Below, piece by piece: positions 53,447 to 63,300 of a stretch of DNA of 64,000 nt (position 1 is its first letter; each line of letters starts with the position of its first letter). The position numbers and the translations under genes are program-made. Under the pieces are notes generated by a model. That model made no database searches. It saw only the letters and a list, made by a program, of their open reading frames with translations, and was not told the origin of the DNA. Origin of the DNA: Deltaproteobacteria bacterium HGW-Deltaproteobacteria-12 (GTDB lineage: Bacteria > Desulfobacterota > Syntrophia > Syntrophales > Smithellaceae); contig PHBK01000016.1 of the NCBI GenBank assembly GCA_002840565.1, positions 54,250 to 118,249 of the forward strand. Reading direction: 5' to 3'.

Positions 53447-53488
53447 GCTTCCTCAGCCCAATCATCTTGAGGCTTGGGCTGAGGAGCT
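53447..53488 (+). other. Intercistronic hairpin after the binding-protein gene
   Basis: CCTCAGCCCAA pairs with TTGGGCTGAGG over 11 bp, extending by AGCT/AGCT with one bulge. There is no T run. Such stems between livK and livH genes stabilise the binding-protein part of the mRNA. Confidence 0.7.
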
Positions 53489-53518
53489 CCTAAATAAAAT
53501 TTGAAGGTTGATATAGAT

Positions 53519-54391
53519 ATGGATCCAATAACAACTATGTATGTCACTCAGGGACTGCATGGGTTGGCCTATGGAATGGTACTCTTCCTGGTGGCCTCAG
53601 GCCTTACCCTGATCTTCGGTATGATGGGTGTTCTCAATATGGCCCATGCCGCCTTTTTTATGCTCTCCGCCTACTTTGCATATCAAATTACACAGACAAC
53701 CGGGAATTTCTGGGTTGCCCTTCTTCTGGCGCCCATTGCTACAGGTGTTCTGGGAATGCTTGTGGAAAAATTCCTTCTTCGAAAGGTCCATGCTATGGGG
53801 CATGTCGCTGAGTTGATTATGACGACCGGTGTCATGTTTGTGATTCTGGGAGCGGTCAAATTTTTCTGGGGAACAGAGTTTTTGGCCGTTCCAGCTCCCA
53901 AAATACTGGACTGGTCTTTAAATTACGGGGGATTGATCTATCCCGTCTATCGGATTTTTGTCATGGTTTTGACCTCCATCATTCTGGTTCTTATGGCTTT
54001 GATTATTTTTAAAACACGATTAGGCATGGTGGTCCGTGCTGCTGTTTCCAATTCGGCGATGGTCAATTCCCTGGGAATCAATGTGCCCGTTCTCTTTATG
54101 TTTGTTTTCGGTGCAGGGTCGCTTCTGGCCGGAATAGCCGGAGTAGTCATCGCACCTTATATGAGTGTCAATCCTCATCTGGCGGAACAGATGGGAATGG
54201 ATGCGTTCATCGTCGTGGTTGTAGGAGGATTCGGAAGTCTGGGTGGCGCCTTTATGGTTGCCATGATCATCGGGCTGCTCACTGCTTTTGGTGTCCAGTT
54301 TTTGTCCAACCTGGCGCCTATCCTGACCTTTGCATTTATGGCCATTGTTCTGGCCATTAGACCCATGGGCTTTTTTGGAGAAAGGGAGTAA
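53519..54391 (+). CDS. livH: Branched-chain amino acid-type ABC permease LivH
   Basis: 290 residues from the ATG at 53519, preceded by GAAGG. Eight or so hydrophobic helices, with FGMMGVLNMAHAAFFMLSAYF near the N-terminus and VVVVGGFGSLGGAF near the C-terminus, typical of LivH. With LivM it forms the channel. Confidence 0.92.
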   Translation: MDPITTMYVTQGLHGLAYGMVLFLVASGLTLIFGMMGVLNMAHAAFFMLSAYFAYQITQTTGNFWVALLLAPIATGVLGMLVEKFLLRKVHAMGHVAELIMTTGVMFVILGAVKFFWGTEFLAVPAPKILDWSLNYGGLIYPVYRIFVMVLTSIILVLMALIIFKTRLGMVVRAAVSNSAMVNSLGINVPVLFMFVFGAGSLLAGIAGVVIAPYMSVNPHLAEQMGMDAFIVVVVGGFGSLGGAFMVAMIIGLLTAFGVQFLSNLAPILTFAFMAIVLAIRPMGFFGERE

Positions 54392-54396
54392 TAATA

Positions 54397-55404
54397 ATGA
54401 TAAATAAAAAAGTCAAATGGGTTTTATGGTTGGGATTGATGGTCTTGCTGGCGTTTTTACCCAAATTGGTCGGCCCGTATTTTACCAATGTGTTTGTTCA
54501 CTTTGCTATTTTTGCCTTGTTTGCGCTATCTTTCAATTTATTGCTCGGCTATACGGGTCTGTTCTCTTTCGGACATGCGATGTTCTTTGGCACCGGAGGT
54601 TTTGCCACGGCTTTAGCCCTGATTCACATCCAGGGTTTACCGTTATTGGCGGCTTTGTTGATAGGCATTTTTGCCTCTGTTGTTCTGGCTTTAATTTTAT
54701 GCCCAATTGTGTCCAGGGTTAGTGGCACTGCTTTCGCCATGCTGCACTTGGCCTTTGGTATGCTCCTTTATACATTGGCACTGAAATTGAGAAATATAAC
54801 CAATGGTGAAGATGGTGTCAGCGGTTTTCCCATACCGCCGCTAACTATTCCGGGAATCTTCTCCCTGGATATGAAAGATTCAACTAATTTTTATTACTTT
54901 GCAGTTGTGGTCATCGGAATATGTGCTTGGCTTTTATGGTTCCTGACCAAGACGCCCTTTGGACAGATAATGGTCAGTATCCGTGACAATGCCAAGCGGG
55001 TCTCTTTTATGGGATTCAAGGTAACATCCAGCAAGGGGATGATTTATGCGATCTCCGCAGGATTTGCCGGAGCTGCCGGAGCTGTTTTAGCCCTGTTTCA
55101 GAATGTCATCTCGCCCGATCTGGCACTCGGACCCATTACTTCATTCAATGTCATACTGATTGCCATGGTAGGAGGTGTCGGCAGCTTTTTCGGGCCCATC
55201 TGGGGGTCGGCGATTTTCACACTTATCCATGAATTTACCAGCCGGTATATTAAAGAGGTCGAATTGCTGATGGGCGCAATCCTCATTGTGGTCATGTTGT
55301 ATTTTCCCAAAGGATTTGCCGGAGTCTTGACAATGATTGGGAACAAGGTGTTTCGTCGGGTGCCGGAAAAAAAAGCCACGGAGGATGATCGATGCAAACA
55401 ATGA
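54397..55404 (+). CDS. livM: Branched-chain amino acid-type ABC permease LivM
   Basis: 335 residues with multiple membrane helices. It has YTGLFSFGHAMFFGTGGFATA, RDNAKRVSFMGFKV, and LIAMVGGVGSFFGPIWGS, the LivM signatures. It starts 5 bp after livH and ends overlapping livG by 13 bp. Confidence 0.92.
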   Translation: MINKKVKWVLWLGLMVLLAFLPKLVGPYFTNVFVHFAIFALFALSFNLLLGYTGLFSFGHAMFFGTGGFATALALIHIQGLPLLAALLIGIFASVVLALILCPIVSRVSGTAFAMLHLAFGMLLYTLALKLRNITNGEDGVSGFPIPPLTIPGIFSLDMKDSTNFYYFAVVVIGICAWLLWFLTKTPFGQIMVSIRDNAKRVSFMGFKVTSSKGMIYAISAGFAGAAGAVLALFQNVISPDLALGPITSFNVILIAMVGGVGSFFGPIWGSAIFTLIHEFTSRYIKEVELLMGAILIVVMLYFPKGFAGVLTMIGNKVFRRVPEKKATEDDRCKQ

Positions 55405-56147
55405 ATATATTAGAAACAAAAGGGCTATACCATGACTTCAAAGGTTTGAAGGTTCTTTTCGATGTCAATCTGGAAGTCAGGAAAGGCGAGCGTCACGCCG
55501 TCATCGGACCCAACGGCGCCGGCAAGACAACACTTTTTAATGTAATAACCGGTGCCTATGTACCCAGTAAAGGAAAGGTTCTTTTCAGGGGAGAGGATGT
55601 CACCGGAAGTTCGCCGGAGCAGATGGTAAGGCATGGAATCGGACGCTCCTTTCAGATCACCAGTACTTTTAGTAAACTCACCGCCTTTCAGAATATCCGC
55701 ATAGGTATTCTGTCCAAACGCGGAGTTCGCTTCAATATGTTCCAGAATGTGGACAAAATAGAAGATATTACACGGGAAACCAACGAACTCCTGAGGCGTA
55801 TTAACCTTTATGATGTACGGGATGTGCCTGCAGGTACGCTGGCCTACGGTCAGCAACGCTCCCTGGAGATCAGCATGGCCCTGGCTACTGATCCGGACCT
55901 GGTGATGCTGGACGAGCCCTCCGCCGGTATGTCTAAAGAGGAAACGCACTACGCGGTTGAGTTGATCAGAAAAATCACCAAGGGTAAAACCGTTGTGATC
56001 ATAGAGCATGATATGGATGTGGTTTTTTCCTTGGCGGACAGGATTACTGTTCTGCATCAGGGAACCATCCTGGCTTCTGGTTCCCCAAGTGAAATCAGGG
56101 AAAATCAGGCGGTAAAAGATGCTTATCTGGGAGAGACGGAGGAATAA
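55392..56147 (+). CDS. livG: Branched-chain amino acid-type ABC ATPase LivG
   Basis: 251 residues. Walker A VIGPNGAGKTTL, Q loop TSTFSKL, signature LAYGQQRSLEI (LivG type), Walker B DLVMLDEPSAG, then EHDMDVV. GGAGG lies seven bases before the ATG. Confidence 0.93.
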   Translation: MQTMNILETKGLYHDFKGLKVLFDVNLEVRKGERHAVIGPNGAGKTTLFNVITGAYVPSKGKVLFRGEDVTGSSPEQMVRHGIGRSFQITSTFSKLTAFQNIRIGILSKRGVRFNMFQNVDKIEDITRETNELLRRINLYDVRDVPAGTLAYGQQRSLEISMALATDPDLVMLDEPSAGMSKEETHYAVELIRKITKGKTVVIIEHDMDVVFSLADRITVLHQGTILASGSPSEIRENQAVKDAYLGETEE

Positions 56148-56149
56148 GA

Positions 56150-56863
56150 ATGCTTCTTGAAATTAATGATTTGAATACATATTACGATGAAAGCCGTGTG
56201 TTGCAGGACATGTCGCTGAAGGTGGACCATGGAGAAATTGTGGCGCTTTTAGGCCGGAATGGTATGGGGAAAAGTACAACCCTGAAGAGCATCATGGGAC
56301 TGGTTACTCCCCGATCGGGAAAGGTGATTTATAAAGGGAAGGACATTACAGGATTTCCTCCATACAAGGTGGCTAAAACCGGGATCGGTTATGTTCCCGA
56401 GGAGAGGTGGATCTTCCCCACCCTAACTGTAATGGAAAACCTGGTTATGGGGATCAAGGGAGGGAAAATAGACAAGAATAATCCAAACGCCTGGACTGTA
56501 GAGAAGATATTCAAACACTTTCCTTCCTTAGAGCAACGACAAAAAAGCAAAGGCGCCAACCTTTCCGGCGGCGAACAGCAGATGTTGGCCGTTGGCCGGT
56601 CCCTGATGGGCAATCCTGATCTCATTTTAGTAGATGAACCCACGGAAGGCTTGGCTCCGTTACTGAAAAGAGAAGTTCGGGATATGCTGGAAAGCATCAG
56701 CAAGACCGGGGTTTCTATCCTTCTCGTCGAGCACAACCTCAAAGTGGCCATGTCCCTCGCCAATCGTGTCTATGTCATGAAAAAAGCCTGCGTGGCTTTT
56801 GCCGGCAAGGTTGAGGAGTTGGCGGCCCATGACGAAATCCGGAAAAAACATCTTGAGATCTAG
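56150..56863 (+). CDS. livF: Branched-chain amino acid-type ABC ATPase LivF
   Basis: 237 residues. Walker A LLGRNGMGKSTTL, signature NLSGGEQQMLAVGRSL, Walker B DLILVDEPTEGLAP, and switch His in LLVEHNLKVA. It completes the transporter, 2 bp after livG. Confidence 0.93.
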   Translation: MLLEINDLNTYYDESRVLQDMSLKVDHGEIVALLGRNGMGKSTTLKSIMGLVTPRSGKVIYKGKDITGFPPYKVAKTGIGYVPEERWIFPTLTVMENLVMGIKGGKIDKNNPNAWTVEKIFKHFPSLEQRQKSKGANLSGGEQQMLAVGRSLMGNPDLILVDEPTEGLAPLLKREVRDMLESISKTGVSILLVEHNLKVAMSLANRVYVMKKACVAFAGKVEELAAHDEIRKKHLEI

Positions 56864-56876
56864 TTGAGGTATCATT

Positions 56877-57770
56877 ATGCCCAATGCATTTGCTAATGGA
56901 ATTCAGATCGAATACGAGACCTTTGGGGAGCCTTCATCGCCAGCTCTGATTTTGATCGCGGGAATCGGCGGACAAATGATTGGGTGGGATGAGGAACTCT
57001 GTAAAAAATGGGCTGAAAAAGGTTTTTATGTAATCCGTTTTGACAACCGCGATGTGGGGCTTTCCACAAAAATAGAAGAGGCAGGCGTTCCCGATCTCAA
57101 TACCGCAATGACGGCACTGAGAAATGGCGCAAAAGTGAACGCGCCGTATAGTCTTGCGGACATGGCCGATGATGCTGCCGGACTGTTGGACGCGCTTAAA
57201 ATAGATAAAGCCCACATTTGCGGTATTTCCATGGGCGGGGCGATCACACAAACGATAGCGTTCAAACATCCTTCTCGCGTCCGGAGCATGACCCAAGTTT
57301 ACGCCACCACTGGTAATCCTGAGCTTCCGCTGCCGCAACCGGAGATCATGAAACTTCTGCTTACAACTCCGCCCGCGGAGCGCGAAGCTTATATCGATTA
57401 TCAGATGAAGTTATATAAAACTATTGCCGGACCCGGCTTCCCCTTTGATGAGGATTGGCACAGGAATTTGGCAGGCCGCAGCTATGATCGGGCATTTTAT
57501 GGTCCGGGTAAAGCTCGTCAATTTCTGGCGACGCTGACGCAGGGAAACCGGAAACCATTTCTGGCTTCCATAACTGCACCGGCTCTAGTGATCCACGGAG
57601 CGGATGATCCGCTGGTGCCGGTGGCAGGCGGGATAGATAGCGCGGAGTCGATACCCGGCGCCGTGTTGATGATTATTGAGGGCATGGGCCACGACATGCC
57701 CCATGGGAGCGCCTGGCCCCGCATCGTCGAGGCGGTTGCAGCCCATATTCGTAAAGCGGACGGCCTGTGA
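56877..57770 (+). CDS. Alpha/beta hydrolase
   Basis: 297 residues. Oxyanion region ILIAGIGGQMIGW and nucleophile elbow CGISMGGAITQ with Ser in GxSxG. The acid is in ADDPLVPVAGG and the His in IEGMGHDMPHG. The 13-bp gap to livF puts it in the transporter operon, so it may act on the imported substrate or its ester or thioester. Substrate unknown. Confidence 0.85.
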   Translation: MPNAFANGIQIEYETFGEPSSPALILIAGIGGQMIGWDEELCKKWAEKGFYVIRFDNRDVGLSTKIEEAGVPDLNTAMTALRNGAKVNAPYSLADMADDAAGLLDALKIDKAHICGISMGGAITQTIAFKHPSRVRSMTQVYATTGNPELPLPQPEIMKLLLTTPPAEREAYIDYQMKLYKTIAGPGFPFDEDWHRNLAGRSYDRAFYGPGKARQFLATLTQGNRKPFLASITAPALVIHGADDPLVPVAGGIDSAESIPGAVLMIIEGMGHDMPHGSAWPRIVEAVAAHIRKADGL

Positions 57771-57851
57771 TCGGACGCGGGATTACATTATTTGCGCCGA
57801 ACTCGCCAAGAAATATTAATGATCAGTCTTTATTGGGCCATCTTTTCCAAT

Positions 57852-57882
57852 CAGCCCTGCGGTCCTGTATGCCGCAGGGCTG
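57852..57882. terminator. Strong hairpin between convergent genes
   Basis: CAGCCCTGCGG and CCGCAGGGCTG form an 11-bp perfect stem with a 9-nt loop. No T run follows on either strand, so termination is likely but not certain. Confidence 0.5.
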
Positions 57883-57891
57883 CCGGAAACC

Positions 57892-58798
57892 TTAGTAATT
57901 AACCTTATCCATGCCTTTCAGGCCAAGTATTTTTCTTGCTTCCTCCGGAGTTGCCGGTGTTATGCCGAGTTCTTTGGCAATGCGGATGATTTTGGCTACC
58001 TGCTCGGCGCTGCTCTTGGCTAAATTTCCGCGGTCGAGGTAGAGGTTGTCCTCCAGGCCGACCCGGGCATTGCCGCCCAGCAGGAGTCCTTGTGTGCAGA
58101 TAGGGAACTGCGCTCTTCCCGCCGCACAAACGGAAAATTCAAAGTCTTTAATGTTGCGCTTGGCATGCTCAAACAGGAACATCAGATTCTCTACAGAGGC
58201 GGCCAACCCGCCCAGAATGCCCAGCACAAACTGCAGGTAGATAGGCGTCTTGATGTAACCGGCCTGAATCAGAAAGGCCAGGTTGTTCACATGAGCGGCA
58301 TCATATACCTCAAACTCCGGCTTGGTCTGCGTAGCATTGAAGGTGGAGCAGTATTCCCTCAGGGTCTTGAAGGTGTTGGGGAAAATGAAATCCTCCGTCA
58401 TGCCCAGCATCGCCTTTTCCCATTCATATTTCCATTCCTTGTAACGGGCCAAAGCCGGGAAAAGACCCCAGTTGATGGAACCGGCATTGCAGGAGGCCAG
58501 TTCCGGTTTGTACTGGGTCACCGGAGCAACCCGCTGCTCCAGGGTCATGCCCAACCCTCCGCCTGTCGTGATGCAGATAACGGCGGGGCAACATAATCTC
58601 CTTGATCAATCCCAGATCGGGAGAGGGCATACCGTTTTCCGGGTTGCGGGCGTGGACATGAACAACCGCCGCACCAGCCTCATAGGCACGGACGGCGTCA
58701 TCGGCAATTTGCTGCGGGGTAATGGGAAGATATGGCGACATGGTGGGGGTGTGAATGCTTCCTGTGACCGCCGCGGTGAAAATGGCTTTTTCTTTCAT
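57892..58798 (-). pseudogene. BKACE (DUF849, beta-keto acid cleavage) protein, frameshifted
   Basis: Frame 1 (58798-58590 region) gives AVTGSIHTPTMSPYLP, then HVHARNPENGMPSPDL. Frame 2, starting near 58583, gives AVICITTGGG then LGMTLEQRV and continues to the end at 57892. The join lacks about five residues, so a short deletion with a frame change lies near 58583-58590. BKACE enzymes are about 300 residues and condense a beta-keto acid with acetyl-CoA. The metal-binding HVHAR is kept; the second His and Glu lie in frame 2. It is a decayed gene, or an assembly error. AGGAGG precedes the start. Confidence 0.75.
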
Positions 58799-59096
58799 AA
58801 AATGGTTATTCCTCCTTTATGTTTTATACTTCTGTTATTTTCCGGAAATGCAGGCTGAAGAATAAAAATTATTTAACTACTATGCTTTATAACATACCAT
58901 AAACCGGGAAGATAGACAAACAAGAACAGAGTTCAGTATTGCCTTGACAGTAAACAGCTGTCTTCATAAAATGGCCTTCATGTTGCGAATATAACTTTTA
59001 ATTATGAATATTGAGGTGTAAAGTACTGGCACTGAGGGGCGCTAATCTGCCGTCCATTATATTATGACCCGTAAGTATATCCAATGAGGAGGAAAT
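58799..59096. other. Divergent gap upstream of the alcohol dehydrogenase
   Basis: 298 bp with no gene. It should hold two divergent promoters. GGAGGAAAT before 59097 is the ribosome site. Confidence 0.5.
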
Positions 59097-60254
59097 ATGC
59101 TTAATTTCACTTTTTGCAATCCAACAAAAATTCTTTTCGGTAAAGGGATGATTAAAGATATAGCCAAAGAAATACCAAAAGAAGCAAAAATTATGATTAC
59201 CTATGGCGGGGGGAGTGTCAAACGCAATGGTGTGTTAGACGAGGTTAAGGCGGCGTTGCCGGGATATGATATCGATGAATTTGCGGGGATTGAACCAAAT
59301 CCGGCTTATGAAACATTGATGCGCTGCACAGAGAAAGTGCGCGATCAAAAGATCGATTTCCTACTGGCGGTGGGCGGCGGCTCGGTGATTGACGGCACAA
59401 AATTCATTGCGGCGGCGGCCAACTTTGCCGGCGAACCCTGGGACATCGTTAAATCGTTTGGCCGCGGCGTGCGCCAGGCCCTTCCCTTCGGCGCCGTGCT
59501 GACACTTCCGGCAAGCGGCTCCGAGATGAACTCCGGGGCGGTCATCACCAGGCTTGCTACGAAGACAAAATTGCCGATCTCCAATCCTCATCTCTTTCCT
59601 AAATTTTCCGTGCTGGACCCGACAAAAACATTTTCCCTGCCGGCAAGCCAGATTGGTAATGGTGTCGTCGATACCTTCGTCCATATAACGGAACAATATC
59701 TGACCTACCCGGTTATGGGCAAAGTTCAGGACCGCCTTGCCGAAGGATTGCTTTTGACATTGATCGAAGAAGGGCCGCAAGCTCTCGCCGATCCGGAAAA
59801 CTATGATGTCCGCGCCAATCTGATGTGGTGTGCCACACTGGGTCTGAATGGTCTGATCAGTGCAGGCGTGCCCCAGGACTGGGCAACACACATGATCGGC
59901 CATGAATTGACGGCATTGCATGGATTGGATCACGCCAAAACATTAGCGATTGTACTGCCGGCCATGCTGAGAATCCGCAAGGACGATAAAAAGCAAAAAC
60001 TCCTGCAATATGCCGAGCGTGTCTGGGGCATCTCCCGGGGCGATGAAGATGCCCGCATGGATGAAGCTATCGATAAAACAAGAGAATTCTTTGAACGCAT
60101 GCAGGTTAAAACCCGCCTTTGCGATTACGGCATTACAGCCGAAGCGATCCCCGCGGTTGTCGAACAACTCAAGGCGCATGGCATGGTGAAGCTGGGTGAA
60201 AAATTTAACGTCACGCCCGAGATGGTGGAGAAAATACTCGGGCAGTGTCTTTAG
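59097..60254 (+). CDS. Iron-type NADPH-dependent alcohol/aldehyde dehydrogenase, YqhD-like
   Basis: 385 residues, type III alcohol dehydrogenase. NFTFCNPTKILFGKG, FLLAVGGGSVIDGTKF, LPASGSEMNSGAVIT, and the metal site GVVDTFVHITEQY plus THMIGHELTALHGLDHA match YqhD and butanol dehydrogenases. It reduces aldehydes to alcohols. It lies 58 bp before a carboxylic acid reductase gene, so the two probably convert an acid to an alcohol. Confidence 0.9.
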   Translation: MLNFTFCNPTKILFGKGMIKDIAKEIPKEAKIMITYGGGSVKRNGVLDEVKAALPGYDIDEFAGIEPNPAYETLMRCTEKVRDQKIDFLLAVGGGSVIDGTKFIAAAANFAGEPWDIVKSFGRGVRQALPFGAVLTLPASGSEMNSGAVITRLATKTKLPISNPHLFPKFSVLDPTKTFSLPASQIGNGVVDTFVHITEQYLTYPVMGKVQDRLAEGLLLTLIEEGPQALADPENYDVRANLMWCATLGLNGLISAGVPQDWATHMIGHELTALHGLDHAKTLAIVLPAMLRIRKDDKKQKLLQYAERVWGISRGDEDARMDEAIDKTREFFERMQVKTRLCDYGITAEAIPAVVEQLKAHGMVKLGEKFNVTPEMVEKILGQCL

Positions 60255-60312
60255 GTTAGTTCAGCAACAGACTGATACAATTTGACCGGAAAAGCCGCTG
60301 GGAGAAAATAAA

Positions 60313-63300
60313 ATGACCGACAGCAATACAAATCCCTCACCCAAAAAACGCTATTTTCTGCGCATGCAGGAACTCGCCCAACGGGATCCGCAGATTAAAC
60401 AGCTTATGCCGAGCGAATCTGTCCGAGACGCCATCTTCCAACCCGGCCTGAGTTACGACCGACTCATTCAAACAGTGCTGGAAGGTTATGCCGAGCATCC
60501 GGCCCTGGGTGAAAGGGATTACGCCATCGCCAGGGATGAAGCAACCGGTCAAAACCTGCGCAAACTGCTGCCGAGCTTTTCCACCATTACCTACGCCGAA
60601 CTGCACAATCGAGTCCAGGGATTAGCCAATGCCTGGCGGTGCAATCCACAGAACAGGGTGGCGCCGGGTGACTTCGTGTGCATTTTTGGTTCCACCAGCA
60701 TTGATTATGTGGCTGTGGATCTGGCCTGCGTTTATGCCCATGCCGTCAGTGTGCCGCTGCAAACGACTTTGGCCGAAGCCGACCTGATGCGAATTCTCGC
60801 TTATAGCAATCCTGCCGCGCTGGTTGCAGGACCCGGTGATCTGAGCATTGTCGCACGATTGGCGGTTGAGCACGGCAGTATTCCCGCTCTTGTTGTCATG
60901 GAGTACGACGAAAGGGATGACCGGGAGCGGGCTCAGTTTGAGGCGGCAAAGGCTAAACTGGATAGTGCCGGTGTTCTCACACAAATTGTGACGATCAAGG
61001 CATTGATTGAAGACGGGCAATCCACCACCTGGGAATTTCTTCTTCCCGGTCCGGAGGGTGCAGAGCGGACGGTAATGCTTCTCCATTCCTCCGGCAGCAC
61101 AGGAACTCCCAAAGGAGCAATCTATCCCGAGCGGGCGGCAAAAGCTTTATGGCTGACCACCCGCAACCAATTACCCATGGTCGGAGTGAGCTATGCTCCG
61201 CTCAATCACCTGGTCGGTCGTACGACCATCAGCAATGTCCTTTCTGCGGGCGGTACGGCCTATGTTACCGCCAAAGCTGATTTGTCCACGCTGTTTGAGG
61301 ATATCCGCCTGGTCCGCCCCACTTACCTTAATCTTATTCCCCGGATTTGCGATTTGGTTTATCAGCATTACCAAAATGAAGTGCTCAGACGCACCAAAGC
61401 GGGAGAAGGCGACAAGGAATCAGTTGGACAAAGAGTTAAAGCGCAAATGCGCTCTACTTTTCTGGGCGACCGCTTTCTCGGCGCCGTGATCAGCTCCGCG
61501 CCAACTTCACCGGCGGTCAAAGAATTCATGCGCGATTGTTTTGATATCTTGTTTCAGGATTTCTACGGCACAACTGAATCCGTTGCCGGATTATTCTTGG
61601 ATGGGCGTGTTCTGCGTCCCCGCGTAAAGGATTATCGTTTGCGTGACGTCCCGGAACTGGGCTACTCCGTCCAAGACAAACCCTATCCCCGCGGCGAGTT
61701 CTGTTTTAAAAGCGATTACTGCATCAAAGGCTACTATCAAATGCCGGAGGCGAGTGCGGCGCTTTTCGACGAAGACGGGTATCAGTGTACCGGTGATATT
61801 GTCGAAGAGCGCGCTTTCGACCATGTAGTGATCATTGACCGCCGCAACGACGTGCAAAAACTCTCCCACGGTGAATACGTGGCGGTAGGCCCGCTGGGTA
61901 CGGTCTTTGAAAGCGGCAGCGCAGTAATCAAACAAATCTACCTGTACGGCAATTCCTTACGTGCTTATCTGCTGGCGGTGGTAGTGCCCAACAGGGAGGT
62001 TGTGACAAGCCTGCTCGGTGACAACCCCGGCGAGGCCCAGTTAAGAGCATTGATTCGCCGGGAGCTGCAAACCGTCGGCCATAATGCCAAACTGCGGGGT
62101 TTTGAAGTGCCGCGGGATTTTATAATCGATTGGGAACCCTTCAGTATCGAGAACGGCCTGCTTTCGAGCGTTCTGAAACGCAAGCGGCCTAATCTGAAAC
62201 GCAAATACGGTGAACAGTTGGAGGCGCTTTACGAGAAGCTGGAGCAAAAGCAAAAACAGGATTTAGAGGCACTGAAAGATCCGACTTCATCGCTGACTGT
62301 TCTGGAGAAAATCTGCGCTTTACTCGCGGCCAATCTCGGTCTGCAGGAAACGGATATTGACCCCCGGCGAACCTATAAAGAGCTCGGCGGTGATTCTCTC
62401 GGTGCCGTAACATTTTCCATTATGATGGAAGAAATTTTCGATGTGCTCATTCCCGCGGATGCCATCCTCAGTCCGATCGGCAGTCCCGCAGCCTGGGCTG
62501 AAGCCATAACATCCGCCCAAAATCCCGCGGGCGTCCGCAGTCCCGGCTTTGCCGACATACATGGCAAGGGCGCGAAAAAAATATCCGGCAAGGATTTGAC
62601 GCTGGAGCGCTTCCTTGGTCAAAGTGCCCTGAGAAACGCGGCCACCGAATCAGCCGGCGCCGTTAAGACCGTATTATTGACGGGAGCCAACGGCTATCTG
62701 AGTCGTTTTCTGACCCTCGAATACCTGCAGAAACTGGCCAATAAGGGCGGCAAATTAATCTGCCTGGTCTGGGCCCGCGACAATGATGATGCCAAAAGGC
62801 AACTGGACGCGGTATTTGCAGGGGCCGATCCCGAGATGGAGGCGCGCTATCGGAATCTGGCGGAAAAACACCTGGACGTGCTGGCAGGGGATATTTCCGC
62901 ACCGCTGTGTGGTCTGAAGCAGGAAGCTTTCGAGCAGTTGGCATCCAGGGTTGATCGCATTGTCCATGCGGCGGCGCTGGTCAACCACGCCCTGGCCTAT
63001 GAACATTTCTTCGGATCCAATGTCGTCGGTACTGCCGAGATGATCCGACTGGCGGTTAGTAAACGCAAAAAACCCATTGATTTTTTCTCAACTGTGGCAG
63101 TGCGTCCGTTTCTTAAATTAACAAAGGGGCAGTGCGATACCGAGCAATCACCGATTAAAGACAGTATTGTTTTAGCCCCGGGTTATGCCGCCGGTTACGG
63201 CGCCAGCAAATGGGCGGGCGAACATTTATTGGGGGATGCGCATCGCCGTTTCGGCCTGCCCGTAAATATCTTCCGCTGCGATATGATGCTCGCACACCAG

